A stretch of 64,000 nt of DNA, taken from Macrolepiota albuminosa. Taxonomy: Eukaryota; Basidiomycota; Agaricomycetes; Agaricales; Agaricaceae. Each line of letters starts with the position of its first letter. Position 1 is the stretch's first letter. The position numbers were made by a program, and so were the translations under genes. The stretch is taken from positions 248,001-312,000 of the forward strand of contig JAMWFC010000091.1 in assembly GCA_027475525.1 (NCBI GenBank). The letters are read 5' to 3'. This document shows, one piece after another, positions 31,485 to 42,511 of this stretch. The notes under the pieces are model-generated. The model did not search any database, was not told the DNA's origin, and worked only from the letters and a program-made list of their open reading frames with translations.

Positions 31485-32423
31485 CTGAAAGAATAGTTTT
31501 TTAAGCATTTTCATAGCTTAAAACTATTGAAAGACACTTACATGATGAGTATATCAATAGCCCAAAGTTGTCCAAGTGTTACTGTAAGCTGAATAGAATT
31601 TTTCTTGATTTTTTTGAATTTTATAAGCATTTATAAAGCTCAAAAACAATAAAAGTCACTTACTACAATAGCCCAAACTTTTACTATTAGCTGAATTGAA
31701 TTTTTCCTGATTTTTCTGTGATTTTTTCGAATTTTTTAAGCATTTTCTAAGCTCAAATACATTAAAAATCACTTACAATGATCAATCAATAGCTGAAAGT
31801 TGTCGAGCTATTGAATGTTTGTTAAGGATCATTGATCAATCAATCAATCATTACTTACTTTGTAGTTGAGTTTGAAAATTTCGCTATAAGAATGTTTGTT
31901 AATGGTCATCAATCAATTAATCAGTCAATACTTACTTTGTAATCAAATTTCGAAGTTGTAGCTAGATCAATCATTTATTAATATCTATCAATCAATCAAT
32001 CAATCAATACTTACTTTGTAATCGAGTTTCGAAGCGTTGCTATAAGAATGGTTATTAATATTTGTAAATCAATCAATCAATCAACACTTACTTTGTAGTG
32101 TAGTTTACTCACTACAACGTTGAAACCGTGGAAAAATTGATGCTGTTTGGTTTAAGAACACGCGAGGCGTGAAAACTGGTGTCCACTAAATCGCGTTTCG
32201 GCCTCGGCCACATCCACAGACTCCGGACACCTTCCACATGTGTCCGAGAGGTAGCATACAATGAAATATTTAATTTATTATCTAAATAATAATTTTAATC
32301 TTTTTCTTTTTCTACCTGACCAAAAAAAACAGACAAAAAAGGAAGTATGTGTCAGCCTTAGTCAGAAACTGTCAAACCTGACTAATCAGATCAATTCCCA
32401 GGCCTTGTCGCATTCTATATAGA
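31485..32423 (-). promoter_or_regulatory. Helitron-2 5' leader with serial donor/acceptor units
   Basis: The AT-rich leader on the minus strand contains at least four units between 31780 and 32110. Each ends in ACTACAAA or GATTACAAA followed by GTAAGTATTGATTGATTG, and then, about 55-60 nt later, an acceptor-like CTTATAG or GATCTAG. The 25-26 nt between acceptor and next donor are similar across units (for example CTTCGAAACTCGATTACAAA). This suggests tandem micro-exons in the 5' UTR. Splicing is inferred, not shown. Confidence 0.5.
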
Positions 32424-32453
32424 TGTAAATGTCACCCCTGTCTCTCATACTGC

Positions 32454-35380
32454 ATGTTTCAATCAACTGCTCCGGGTTTTGTTCAGAAGCGTCAGGATTC
32501 TGCTCCATCCGTAAAGAAACAGAGATTGGCCGATGAAATTCATGTTAAGAGTGACCAACGCATGAATTCGAATACTGACATGGAAGATTCGAGCATCGCC
32601 CAGATAATCAATATGCTTTGGTCTTCAGTCACACATGCGGAAATATCAGCTGGACAATCGCAGTATATCTCTGTGTACCAAGACTTGCAAAAGGCAAACT
32701 ATCTTGAGCAGCCCGAGTTACGAGATCTAATCGATCAATGTATTGAAAACGAGACGTGGAAAGAATTACGAGAACATGGTCCGTCCATTCTGTAATATCA
32801 GTATTGATCTTGCAGCCTCAGATCTTCCTAGGCTTGAAGTTTTTAGAAGAAGGTCCTTTGCCTGTAACAGGTGTCGAAGGTACGTATCTTAACCAAGGTA
32901 ACAAATTTAGTCTGAGATCGTCCAAGCAACGGAACGTTCTTGGGGTGTTGAATATAAAGGCTTAGCATCCAAGGCCTTGGAAAAAATTATCCTATTATAT
33001 GCACGGTCCCAAAATCCCCCCTTCTATGCACAAGCCATCCCTATTGTCCAGTCGTCGGGAACCGGAAAATCTCGCATGATTGATGAACTGGCCAAAAAGT
33101 TGGTTGTGATTCCTCTCAATCTCCGACCTCTTGGACGTACAGGCAAGGCAGTCGTATCTTTTCATCTTGATCTATGTTGTTCACCATGGTTCTCGGTTTT
33201 CAGGGTTTCCCCCACGTGACAGACAAGTTCAATCTTACTTGTCTGTAGGAGGCACGTCCAGCGTGTTGAGATGTCTTTTGTTCTTGTCAGCAGTCTTCAC
33301 ATGCACCAAAGAAATTCTCGAAAACATCGACAATGAAATACGCAAAATTCCCGAGCACGATTCCTCACACGTGAACAGTTCAGCAGCAGCAAAGTTTAGA
33401 TTTCTTATGACCGCTGGTTTATCCTATGAATCGCAAGGTAGTTACCGCGTCGAGTTCTATAACAAAATCTTGGACATGGCTGAAAGTCAAAAAAATGAGA
33501 TCGATTCTTCTGCAAGTACTCCGCTTGTCACATCCATCGCTACCTGCTCACTGAATGATGCAGGAACAACTACTTACGACCAAAGCTGAAGAGTTGACCT
33601 CCTGCGCTAAAGATATGGGATACGAAGCTGTTGTCTTTGCATTTGACGAAGTTCAGCTAACAGATGAGAAAGGAGAAAATGTCTTCCATTGCCTTCGAAG
33701 GGCGTTAAATTGCATCACCGGAGTGAAAGCTCTGGTTTCGGTGTTTCTTTATACTGCCGGCGAGCGCGAGAAGCCTAATTATGCCCCGCCTTCATACACG
33801 GATCCTGGTCGACGTGTCTTGAACGAGAGCTTCAAACTCATCCCTCCTTTTACAGACATCGGTTTCGACCAACTAGTAGTCGGAAAAGTGAGAAATGGCG
33901 AACATTTTCTTCGAGATATGGTTTCTACTGAATGGATGTGCCAGTTTGGCCGGCCACTGTATGTCAAGAGTCATCCCCTCTTTTGACAATTTTTGACGTG
34001 ATGCACAGGTTTGGAACACGCTATAATGAAGGAGGGGAGAGCGAAAGGAATAGCATCGTGGAATTTGCCGCCATGAAGCTTCTGGGTGGCCGCGAAGTTA
34101 ACCAAAAGACTAAACCCCTTCTAAACGTCTCACATTGGATCGGTAGGTTCCTCCCCGTCATTTCTATGTTTTGAGAGGATATTTATCTTACTTTTAAAGC
34201 AATCTTGTCCGCCCGGATTCCCTTATGCTTTAATCGCACGACGTTAGCATCACAAACGCTGGAAGTCAACCAGGTAGAGCATCACATGCGCCTTTGCCTT
34301 GCGATAAAAAATAAAAACGAAACGGTCATCACCATCGCAGCCTCGGAACCTATTTTGGCGGAGGGTGCCCGTTACATCGTCCAAAATTTCGACCTTGATC
34401 CAGCCGGTCTTCTAAAAGAAGTGCTTGCAGGTCCCACTCTTGCCAAGGGCGATCGCGGTGAGATGGTAGCTCTCCTGCTGTTCATACTGGCACGTGATGC
34501 AATCGTCGAGGACGGCCTAAACATGAAGTTAACCAGCTTTCTGAACGCTTTGCTGCGGTCGGGCGGTCCAAGCACTAAAGTCGCTGAAGACGAAGAAGAA
34601 CGCTACGTTACTGCAGCTCATCTTTCGAATATTCTTGAAGGGCGCCCAATGTTTCTACATGAATCTGACAATGACGTCTCGCTCGAACGTTGCTTTGAGC
34701 ATTCAGAAGTGCATTTCAACCACTTCATCAGGATCGAGCACGCCTCTGCCATGAATCGCAACACTCTCTACGGACTCATTGCACGTGGTGCTGCAATACT
34801 ATGCTGTGACAACCAACCTGGAGTGGATGTGGTCATCCCGTTCGTCTTCGATGCTCGGAAATCCGTTGGCCCAGACAACGTGTCTGTGATCCTTTGCCAA
34901 GTTCGAAACGCCTTCGAGTACACCACAGAAGTCGTAGGATACCTGTTTGAACCGAATATGGACCCGTTTGAACTAGGGGTTTTCAACCCTCCGGACAAAC
35001 AGCCTCCCATTCCTTTCATAAGGATGGTTATGGCTCTGGGTTCTCCCGAATCAGGTATCTCTATATTGAGTCCACAACGGCGCAACCCTCTTCGAGACAG
35101 CAAGTCGGCCGACAAATACACTGCGTACGATATCTGGTGTGCCGGAGCATGTTCTTCGACTTTCAGAGTGATCGAATCGAATCAAAACAGCACTTACCAA
35201 GACTTGCTACTTTCAGACAAACTCGGAGTATATTCTTCTGAACATGAATCTGTTGAAATACGGGAGATGGTTCGAAAGATCAGGCAATCGGAGAATCCGG
35301 GAGTTAGGGGAGATGACCGAGAACATTTACAATATCTAAACGTGAGTCTTGAGCCTCACCGTCCTTGTGGTCAAGGCTGA
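32454..35380 (+). CDS. Crinkler-type P-loop NTPase with C-terminal nuclease-like domain (eight exons, about 851 aa)
   Basis: Predicted exons are 32454-32778, 32816-32863, 32927-33136, 33204-33437, 33487-33515, 33564-33958, 34009-34142 and 34200-35380; the sum is 2556 nt, divisible by three. Walker A is QSSGTGKSR (about 33045) and Walker B is VVFAFDEVQ (about 33630). A late motif RPLFGTRY forms across an intron. The C-terminal region has GVDVVIPFVF then VILCQVRNAFEY (34815-34920), resembling the D...QxK core of Crinkler restriction-endonuclease-like domains, but with Arg in place of Lys. In the family these NTPase-nuclease proteins are effector- or conflict-type toxins. The ATG lies 30 bp from the Helitron end. 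The first two introns (37 and 63 nt) are less certain. Family assignment is from motifs only. Confidence 0.65.
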
Positions 35381-35965
35381 AACTTTGAGTTTCTCAAGGA
35401 ATTTTGTAACTGACATGTTAGACCTGTAACTCATGCATTTCGTACTCCTCTGTGTTAACACAATATGCATGTATGAATAGTATCACCGCTGTCCGTAACC
35501 ATACTCAATCGTTTGAATTTTCGTTTCATCTGCGAAAAAATCAAGGTCAGTCGATTCCTCATCTCTCACCTCAGCACTTTCAGTTCGTCTCAGACTACTT
35601 GTTCATTAGAAGGCTCATGTTTGATGTACCAGTAGATGCACGCTGTTACGCATGCAAAGATAGCAGATCCGATCCCACTTAAGACTGCCTTGTTAGGTGA
35701 ACCTCTCAACGACCAATCGATGAATCTTTATGGTTCTACCAGATTGGAACAGTCATTTCGACATAACATGATCAAAACATCCAAATTGGGCACACCAGCG
35801 GCTTGATATTCATGAATATATATACAGATCATCAAATGAGCAAACATTCACTCTAACAGCTAGATAGAAGAGAGAAGTATAAAGAAAGGCCCATTTGGCA
35901 ACAGTTGTTAACGGCATCAAAACGAAGGGACGAAGGCTGAAACCTTCTTGAGTCAAACATCCGAA
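35381..35965. other. No gene recognised
   Basis: The stretch between the Crinkler-type gene and the INO1 relic has only short unsupported frames. It presumably includes the 3' UTR of the upstream gene. Confidence 0.5.
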
Positions 35966-36690
35966 AGATATGGGTCTCAAGGAGCAAATCACTGCCCTCC
36001 TCAACGCCAATGACATTGAGGAAGTTCTCAAGCGCGTTACGCTGCTGCTAGGGCTGTTCACGACCTCAGTACCAGGCTACTAGCGGAGCCTTCAACGTGT
36101 ACGAAAGAAGGGAGAGCACCGAGTAGAGAGGCTTGAAGTCCCCAGTGGTCACTGAGCCAACGGCAAGGAGCTCCGTGAGGATGGTCAGATCCAGAATGAG
36201 AGGGGTCGCGAGCGACTCGTTAAAAATATTGATAGATGAGCGACCGCCACAGAAGATCTCGGAATAATATTCGACGATGGCGCGCTAGGAATCTCCAACG
36301 GCGGGGACATACTTGATGACGATGTGATCCAGATGCTCGTTCTTACCCTTCTCACACGCGGCAGGAATCGGTTGGCATCGACCATATCGTCAACCACAGG
36401 GGACTTGGAAATCTCCTGTGTTGAACGGAATTGGCACTCAGAGGACAAGTTGTGTCCGTCGTTGTCGCCAAGATGGTTGTACGACACAATGGATAGCGGC
36501 TTAATACCTGCATTGACGAGGAACTCGGTGAGGACAGACTAGTTTGAACTTGGCTGGCCAGACTTGAGATCATCGCCGCCGATGAAGGACTTGTGACCCT
36601 CAGCGAGGTCAAAAGGCATTCTGGGGGAGCACCGTTGACGAAGGGTTCACCCTCGAGGATAGCAGTGACGGCAAAGGGAAACGAACATGC
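35966..36690 (-). pseudogene. INO1: Inositol-3-phosphate synthase relic (C-terminal two thirds)
   Basis: In three minus-strand frames the order of a myo-inositol-phosphate synthase is preserved: EGEPFVNGAPPE (about 36640), GHKSFIGGDDLKSGQ (about 36570), [18 protein letters not shown] (about 36480), [11 protein letters not shown] (about 36400), [13 protein letters not shown], then YYSEIFCGG and [11 protein letters not shown], ending near ALENFLNVIG. Stops occur after GQPSSN, GDS and in the tail, with frameshifts near 36615 and 36360. The N-terminal NAD-binding part is missing. The functional enzyme converts glucose 6-phosphate to inositol 3-phosphate. No introns are evident in the retained part. 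It is a dead fragment beside transposon sequence. Confidence 0.85.
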
Positions 36691-36952
36691 AAAGATTTGT
36701 TTCTGAGTCTTTTTTTCGCAAACGCGTGATCGGAATCTCATCGACATCACCCCTGCATCCTCCGCTTTCATAGCGCATCTTTTTTGAGTAGCGTTCACAG
36801 TGGGGAGACCGACGCCATGGGCATCTCCTCCGCACCCGCCCTGCTGAGTGCCTGGGTTAGAAACCAGGCTCCTTCAAAACCAGCTCATCATGTTCTCCGC
36901 GAGGAAATGCCTTTACGCACGTCCGTGTGGGACTAAGGCCTTACCGGGTGGG

Positions 36953-37829
36953 TCAGCCCACACCCGCTCTGCATTCAGACCTACTACCCACTAAAACCCC
37001 GCTAGACCTGTCCGTTAGGCCAGGTGAGGATATCTCCTCGAGCCCGGTCCCTGCCCAAGTTTCCTTAACTACGGTAATCTTATGGGAGCCTTTTCCGGGT
37101 CTAAAACGGGCTAACTTCCCGTCCAGAGCCGCCCTATCGTTTATGCCCTTAATCCATCTCCTGGTCACTTCATCCCTGCTTAGTGGAGTATCGTCTTTCT
37201 GTATTACTCTTTCGCATCGTAGCAACCATATCATATATGCAGATTCTATCAAGAGGATCTTGAGCAGGCATGATAGGCCCTTAGCCCCATGGCCGTTTTG
37301 CGTAGGAATCCTTTGTGACGCTTCTCCTAAGATGGAGCATAGTCTCTGCGGGGGGAGCGGGCTCCTGGACTTCTTCTCCCATAGGTCACTGGCCAGCTTC
37401 CATATAGCAGCTTGACCTGGGCTGGAGCAGCGTACTAGAATATGCTCCATCGAGTCCACTTCGCCGTCGTGTCTACACCATGCCCTAGCCTTTAGGTCCG
37501 GACTTATGTCGGGACGATCCCAGAAGGCACCTATGCGGTAGGCATCATGAGTTATCTTCCACAGGAAGACTCTCTGCTGTCGAGAAAAGTCTTTGTTTCT
37601 CAGTCCCTTCCAGATCTGTGCCTTGTCAGACTGTATGTTTGAGGACACCTTTAAGTATCTCATTACGCTCTTGAGAATGGTCTGAGTGTTCCTTCTAGTT
37701 GGGGCATCTACAGTACTCCGTATAGTTTTGTAAGCCAGAGCTCGAGAAACGCATGATAGGCGTGCCCCTGTTAGATGTAGCTCCACTGGAATGAGCACCA
37801 TAACCTCATTATTCTCCAAGGCTCTCTGG
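36953..37829 (-). pseudogene. LINE ORF2 C-terminal domain
   Basis: An open minus-strand frame ends at 36953. It carries the Tad-like LINE tail: FSRQQRVFLWKITHDAYRIG, then a Cys/His cluster WCRHDGEVDSMEHILVRCS, a zinc-binding motif found near the end of many fungal LINE proteins. The frame continues into 38567 onward when the TIR element 37830-38554 and one CTCTGG copy are removed, except for one TGA. Confidence 0.8.
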
Positions 37830-38554
37830 TACGGTGGGCCACCTGTGTCAGCCAGGATTTGAACTTGTACGTTCGAATCCTGCCACTGCCACCTGTTATC
37901 CAGGTTATTTTAAAGTCATTATTTAACCAATATCAAATGTTTTACCCCTTTCCTCACCTCATTTTTGTCAAAGTTCATACAAAAAAGTTGTTTTCTTGCT
38001 ATAGACAGTAGTTGAATTAAATTGTCGTCACTTGACAAGGCTGAAATAGTAATTTAAATATATATTTACTTATTTATTTTAAAATATAGTTAGCATGGGA
38101 AAATGATCACTTTTGACGAGGGCTCCATCAAAGCCCTCACCAAAAGTGATCAAGACCTTAACCCCTCATTTTTGTCACAGTTCATTTTTTTTTGCTATAG
38201 ACAGATGCATAGTTACTGATATGTTAATGTTGTCTCAACTTTGAAAATAATCGGGAATAATCATTACTCAGAATATTCCCATCACTGGATCAAATTCCGA
38301 ATGCATGATTAGAAATAAATAAATATTTAAATTACTATTTCAGCCTTGTTGAGTGACGACAATTTAATTCAACTACTGTCTATAGCAAGAAAACAACTTT
38401 TTTGTATGAACTTTGACAAAAATGAGGTGAGGAAAGGGGCAAAACATTTGATATTGGTTAAATAATGACTTTAAAATAACCTGGATAACAGGTGGCAGTG
38501 GCAGGATTCGAACGTACAAGTTCAAATCCTGGCTGACACAGGTGGCCCACCGTA
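37830..38554. mobile_element. 725-bp TIR element (non-autonomous DNA transposon) with 6-bp TSD CTCTGG
   Basis: The ends are inverted repeats of about 245 bp (37830-38075 and 38310-38554), nearly identical and starting TACGGTGGGCCACC. CTCTGG flanks both sides (37824-37829, 38555-38560). There is no transposase frame. The core contains a palindrome, GATCACTTTTG...CAAAAGTGATC, around 38105-38151. The outer 60 bp of each arm contain tRNA-like B-box sequences (GTTCGAATCC and, inverted, GTTCAAATCC). Excision in silico restores the LINE reading frame. Confidence 0.85.
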
Positions 38555-38566
38555 CTCTGGGCAAGG

Positions 38567-41230
38567 GTTCATGCTTTCCCATCTAAAGCTGTCAATGGCT
38601 CTTCGGATGTGTTGATGATTAATATCCGCTGCCTGTGCATTCTAAGGCATCCGATCACTACCTTAATCAGGCCAGCATCTCTAATACCATAGTAACCTGT
38701 GTTCTTGTTCTCAGTGAGATCCCTTACGAGCATGTCATGCACCGCCTCAGATCTTATGTTCAGCCTCAAGAGGGTATCGAGTCCTACTCTCATTGATGTG
38801 AGCAGTATTGCTAGGAGGATCGGGGAGTTTACGGTGTTCCTCTGGAGATTTGCCCATTTCATCCCGATGTCCAGATCCTCATGTCCATCTACTGCCACCC
38901 TTGCTCCTATATAGTTTAGTCTGTCCCGTCCTTTCTTCTTTGGGCTGGCCCCAGCAAGGGTGATTTTAAGCTCGTCATTCTGACCAATTGGTTCTGTGAC
39001 CTTAAAGAGGCCTTCATTTACAGTGCCAGCTGTGAAGATATGGAACACATCTGCTAGAGACCCTTTTGTGGTTAGATTGGGATCGAAGGCTTTGATAGGG
39101 GTTTCCTGTGGTTTGACCCCAACCTCGGCATCTGGTTGTTCATCTCTCAGGTCTTCATTTTTTCTCAGGTCCCACTTGTCTGGGAGCGTTTCAAGCATAT
39201 ATGTGGCCCTTGTAACACACGAGTTAGGGTGTAGGCACCCAGTCTTGTTTTCAATCTGCACACAGTCCACACACTCACATTCATTGGAATCAAGGTGGAA
39301 CTGGCTAGTCAGGGAGTTTGTCAGCACAACGGTGTCTCTCCAGTTCAAAGTTGATGTTTAGATCTTAGGCAAGCTGCTGCTTTACCACTGTTCATCTGCC
39401 GCAGCTTGCTATTAGCAGCTGTATGGAACCAAATTGACATGTTTAGTAGCACATCATAGTCTATCGAGATATTTTTGAGCCATACCCCAAACTCTTTTGC
39501 AGTTCTAAATAGACCAGTTATATCAGGGCAGATTTCATTCTTACTTGTCTTTCTGGACTTCCAGGTCTGTAGAAAAGGGCTTATGTGAACATGCTTATCA
39601 ACTTTTTCCTCTGATGCTGGTACATTCACTGCCATCAGAGCATCTGCCACTAGGGCCCAGAGTGGGCGGTCATCCCCAAAACTGAGGTATGACTTGAGCC
39701 AGATAATGTCGATCGCCTTATTACAGGACCTTATATCCACAAGAGCGCAGCCTCCTTCTTCTATCTTTTTAAAAAGGGTCTGTTCATTTACTAGGGGTGT
39801 ACCACCTGCCCACATAAATTCTCTTACGTGCTTAGATAGAATCTTTTCAATGTGTGATGGCATACCTTGAACTTGGGTGAGATCTTGGGACATTCCAGCC
39901 ACCACCATTTGAGAAATAAGTCTCCTTCCTTCCATACAGGGGAGTGTCTTGTTCCAGACCTCAAGAGACCTATCAATCTTTTTGACAGTGTTTGTCCATG
40001 GGGAACCTCTATTTATTTCATTTCTGAACCATGCCCTGAGTATTTGGACTGCCTCTCCATCCATTGCTATGTGTATGGATTTGGGGATCTTCCTTTCTGC
40101 AATTAACCTCTGTCTAAATTTTTTCGTCCCTATGAGAATTATTTCCGTCTTGGTTGAGTTGAACTTTGCCCTGGATGCAATACACCAGTCATCTAGGACT
40201 TCTTCAAGGCCAGTGAGGTTGTCATCCTCTGAGAGGAAGGAGGTGGTATTGTCTGCAAAGAAGTTGGCAATCAGTTTTTCACTATGTCCAGGAATGTTGA
40301 AACCTTTTAGGTTTGATTTGCATAGTGCAGCCACCAGTGGCTCTATCATGAGGTCAAATAACAGACAGGAGAGAGGGTCTCCTTGCCTTACACCCCTAGT
40401 GATTTTCCAAGGTTTACTGAGTATACCATTGATCATAATACATGTTTCTGCATAGGTGTAGAGCGATTTAATGGTTGATATGAAATTCTGAGGGATGCCA
40501 AAGGTGGACAGGGTTCTCCACAAGTACTCATGGTCAATTTTGTCATAAGCCTTCTCTTGGACCAGTGCTACAATCATACCATTCTCTTTAGCTGCCTCCA
40601 CATAGTGTATCATCATCCTAATGAGTTTAGTTTGCTCAGTAATGCTTCTGCCAGAGATAAACCCTGCTTGGCTAGGGTAGATTAAATCTGAGATAACTTT
40701 TGCCAGGCGGTTTGCCAGAATCTTGTTCAAAATTTTATAGTCTGTGTTAAGGCAGGTTATTGGTCTGTAGTTTGCTATGTCTGTCCTATCATTCTTTTGT
40801 ACAGGGGGCACATCCAGCCTTCAGCAAAGGATGAGTTCTTGCAAACTCTGAAAACCTGGATGTCCACATAGACATTATGGAGTAAGTCTATTACATCAGA
40901 GGTTGGTTTCAGGTGTCTTGGTAATTTGGAGTCATTCACATATTGGCTGTCAATGGATTTCCAGAAGTCATAGGGTATACCATCAAGTCTGGGGGCAGAG
41001 CAGTTTTTTGCTTTTTTCAGAGCAGCTATGATCTCCTCTCTTGCTATGTTCTCCCCCAGTTTCCCACTCTGGTGTTTGGATAAATGCACTTTAATGTTTG
41101 CTAAGACCTTGGTTATCTTTTTTTCCCTCACCTTGCTTGGCACATCACAGTATTGTGACCGGAGATTATTGTGGTAGTTTCTTGCCATATCCACCCTCCT
41201 AACTGAGTTATGTTCATAGTTGTTCTCAGA
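38567..41230 (-). pseudogene. LINE ORF2 reverse transcriptase region
   Basis: The minus strand encodes a non-[30 protein letters not shown], then the first catalytic block as [15 protein letters not shown] (Val where Asp is expected), [15 protein letters not shown], and the catalytic FADD box changed to FADN at about 40245-40260. A Cys-rich stretch, CECVDCVQIENKTGC, follows near 39240. Frame breaks lie at about 40790 and 39350, and a TGA at 38567-38569 comes from an Arg codon. It is inactive by two catalytic substitutions as well as stops. The RT is continued by 36953-37829. The endonuclease part is at 54131-55039, displaced by inserted elements. Confidence 0.85.
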
Positions 41231-41976
41231 TGGTATCTGTAAGGGTGACCTCTAGAGGCTGTGGCTCAGTCACACAGCTGGCAGAGGGAGATCCAAAGTG
41301 TATTAGAATATATACTGACAATATCATGATAGCTACTCACCTGGCAGAGGGAGATCCAAAGAGAACAAGTCTAGGGATTCCCTATGCCAGGTTGGATGCT
41401 TCTGGGGCCTCTGAAGCATGGGAAACAACTGTACAGTACAACAAAACCTTAAAAACTTGAAAATTGCCTGCACAAACAATTGCACAAATAAGGGACAAAC
41501 TCTGGCAAACTCTGGCTTATGTAAGTGGTCTGGAAGCGGTGCTGAGGGGCCCACACCTGTCTGAATGGTAGCTAAAGAACCAGAGCACCCAAGGGCTGAG
41601 AATAGTACTAACAGATAGTGTTGAAAGAATAAAAACAGTAAAACGGTGTCTCTTCATGCATCACTGAGATTCAGCCTTCTCTTTATGCTGTCAAAAGCTT
41701 CCAGTGCTTCTTCAGCGTTGGTCCTCATTGGTAGACAGTGTAGTACTTGGTGGCAAGTATTACTGTAGTTCTGGGCTTATTGGTAACTCAGAAAGTTCCC
41801 TCTAATCCACACTGTTGCTTGATGATAAACTTGGTGTATTGGGTGCTTCTCAGAATATCAAATACTCTGGTGGGCAGTAGAAGGTTCTCAGTCAACTCCA
41901 GCCTAAGCAGTTCACTCCCTGGGAACTACCAAGCCTTTGTTTTCCAATAGACTTCCAAGAAGAGGTTCAATAAACT
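41231..41976. other. Unassigned relic DNA left of the chromovirus
   Basis: No coding signal is recognised. A short element, GGCAGAGGGAGATCCAAAG, is repeated at 41280 and 41343. The last 80 bp (41895-41940) resemble the sequence right of the chromovirus (53373-53420), which suggests an older repeat into which the chromovirus inserted. It separates the LINE RT from the LINE endonuclease. Confidence 0.4.
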
Positions 41977-42152
41977 TGTAACCTGCGGTTACTAGTTAGA
42001 ACTATCTGTGTATTTCACACAGTGCTAAATCAGACCGCAATATCGGATTTGACTAGTACTTAGTGCGAAAACAAGATGTTATCTTACGTAATACTCTACT
42101 AAAGGATTATAGCGTCGTTGACGCTGATGGTAAGACGGATGACTCCGTTACA
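41977..42152 (-). repeat. Chromovirus 3' LTR (176 bp)
   Basis: It begins TGTAACCTGCGG and ends CTCCGTTACA in plus-strand reading, identical base for base to 53196-53371. The minus-strand polypurine tract TTGGGGGGTA lies directly before its start (42153-42162). Confidence 0.93.
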
Positions 42153-42511
42153 TACCCCCCAATGAGACCGAATACTCGGTCTTGATCACGGGAGGTAGAA
42201 CGAAATGAACGATGCACGGTAGTGCAACAACGACGAAAGATGCACGATAGTGCAATAACGATGAAAGATGCACGGTAGTGCAATAACGGATGGATGCACG
42301 CGTGTTGCGTGGCTGAGAGGCGTTAGTACTCATGCGCAATGAAGATATGTCGGCCGGACACAAGAGACAGCAGTCCTTATCAGACACAGGCGCAGGGGAC
42401 GCCAGCAGTAGGTAGTCAATGGTGTATATAATAAAAGTATAAAAAACAAGAAAAATGACCCCTCCTCTGGGTCCGCTGTATCTACACGCGACTAAAATTG
42501 TATACAAGGGT

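Larger units (their letters stand above)
25136..32423 (-). mobile_element. Helitron-2 (autonomous, apparently intact)
   Basis: The 5' terminus is at 32423 (TCTATATAGAATGCGAC on the minus strand), followed on the plus strand by host T. The 3' end at 25136 has the 43-bp hairpin ending CTCG. It contains one uninterrupted Rep-helicase gene in four exons. Compared with Helitron-1 it has no 77-bp duplications. It is very similar to Helitron-1 over Rep, helicase and the 3' end, and diverges in the N-terminal exon and 5' leader, so the 5' parts have different histories. Confidence 0.9.

Noticed and set aside
37850..37900. tRNA gene suggested by GTTCGAATCC
   Set aside because: Only a T-arm-like segment is present. 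No acceptor stem or anticodon arm can be folded, and the motif lies inside transposon arms.
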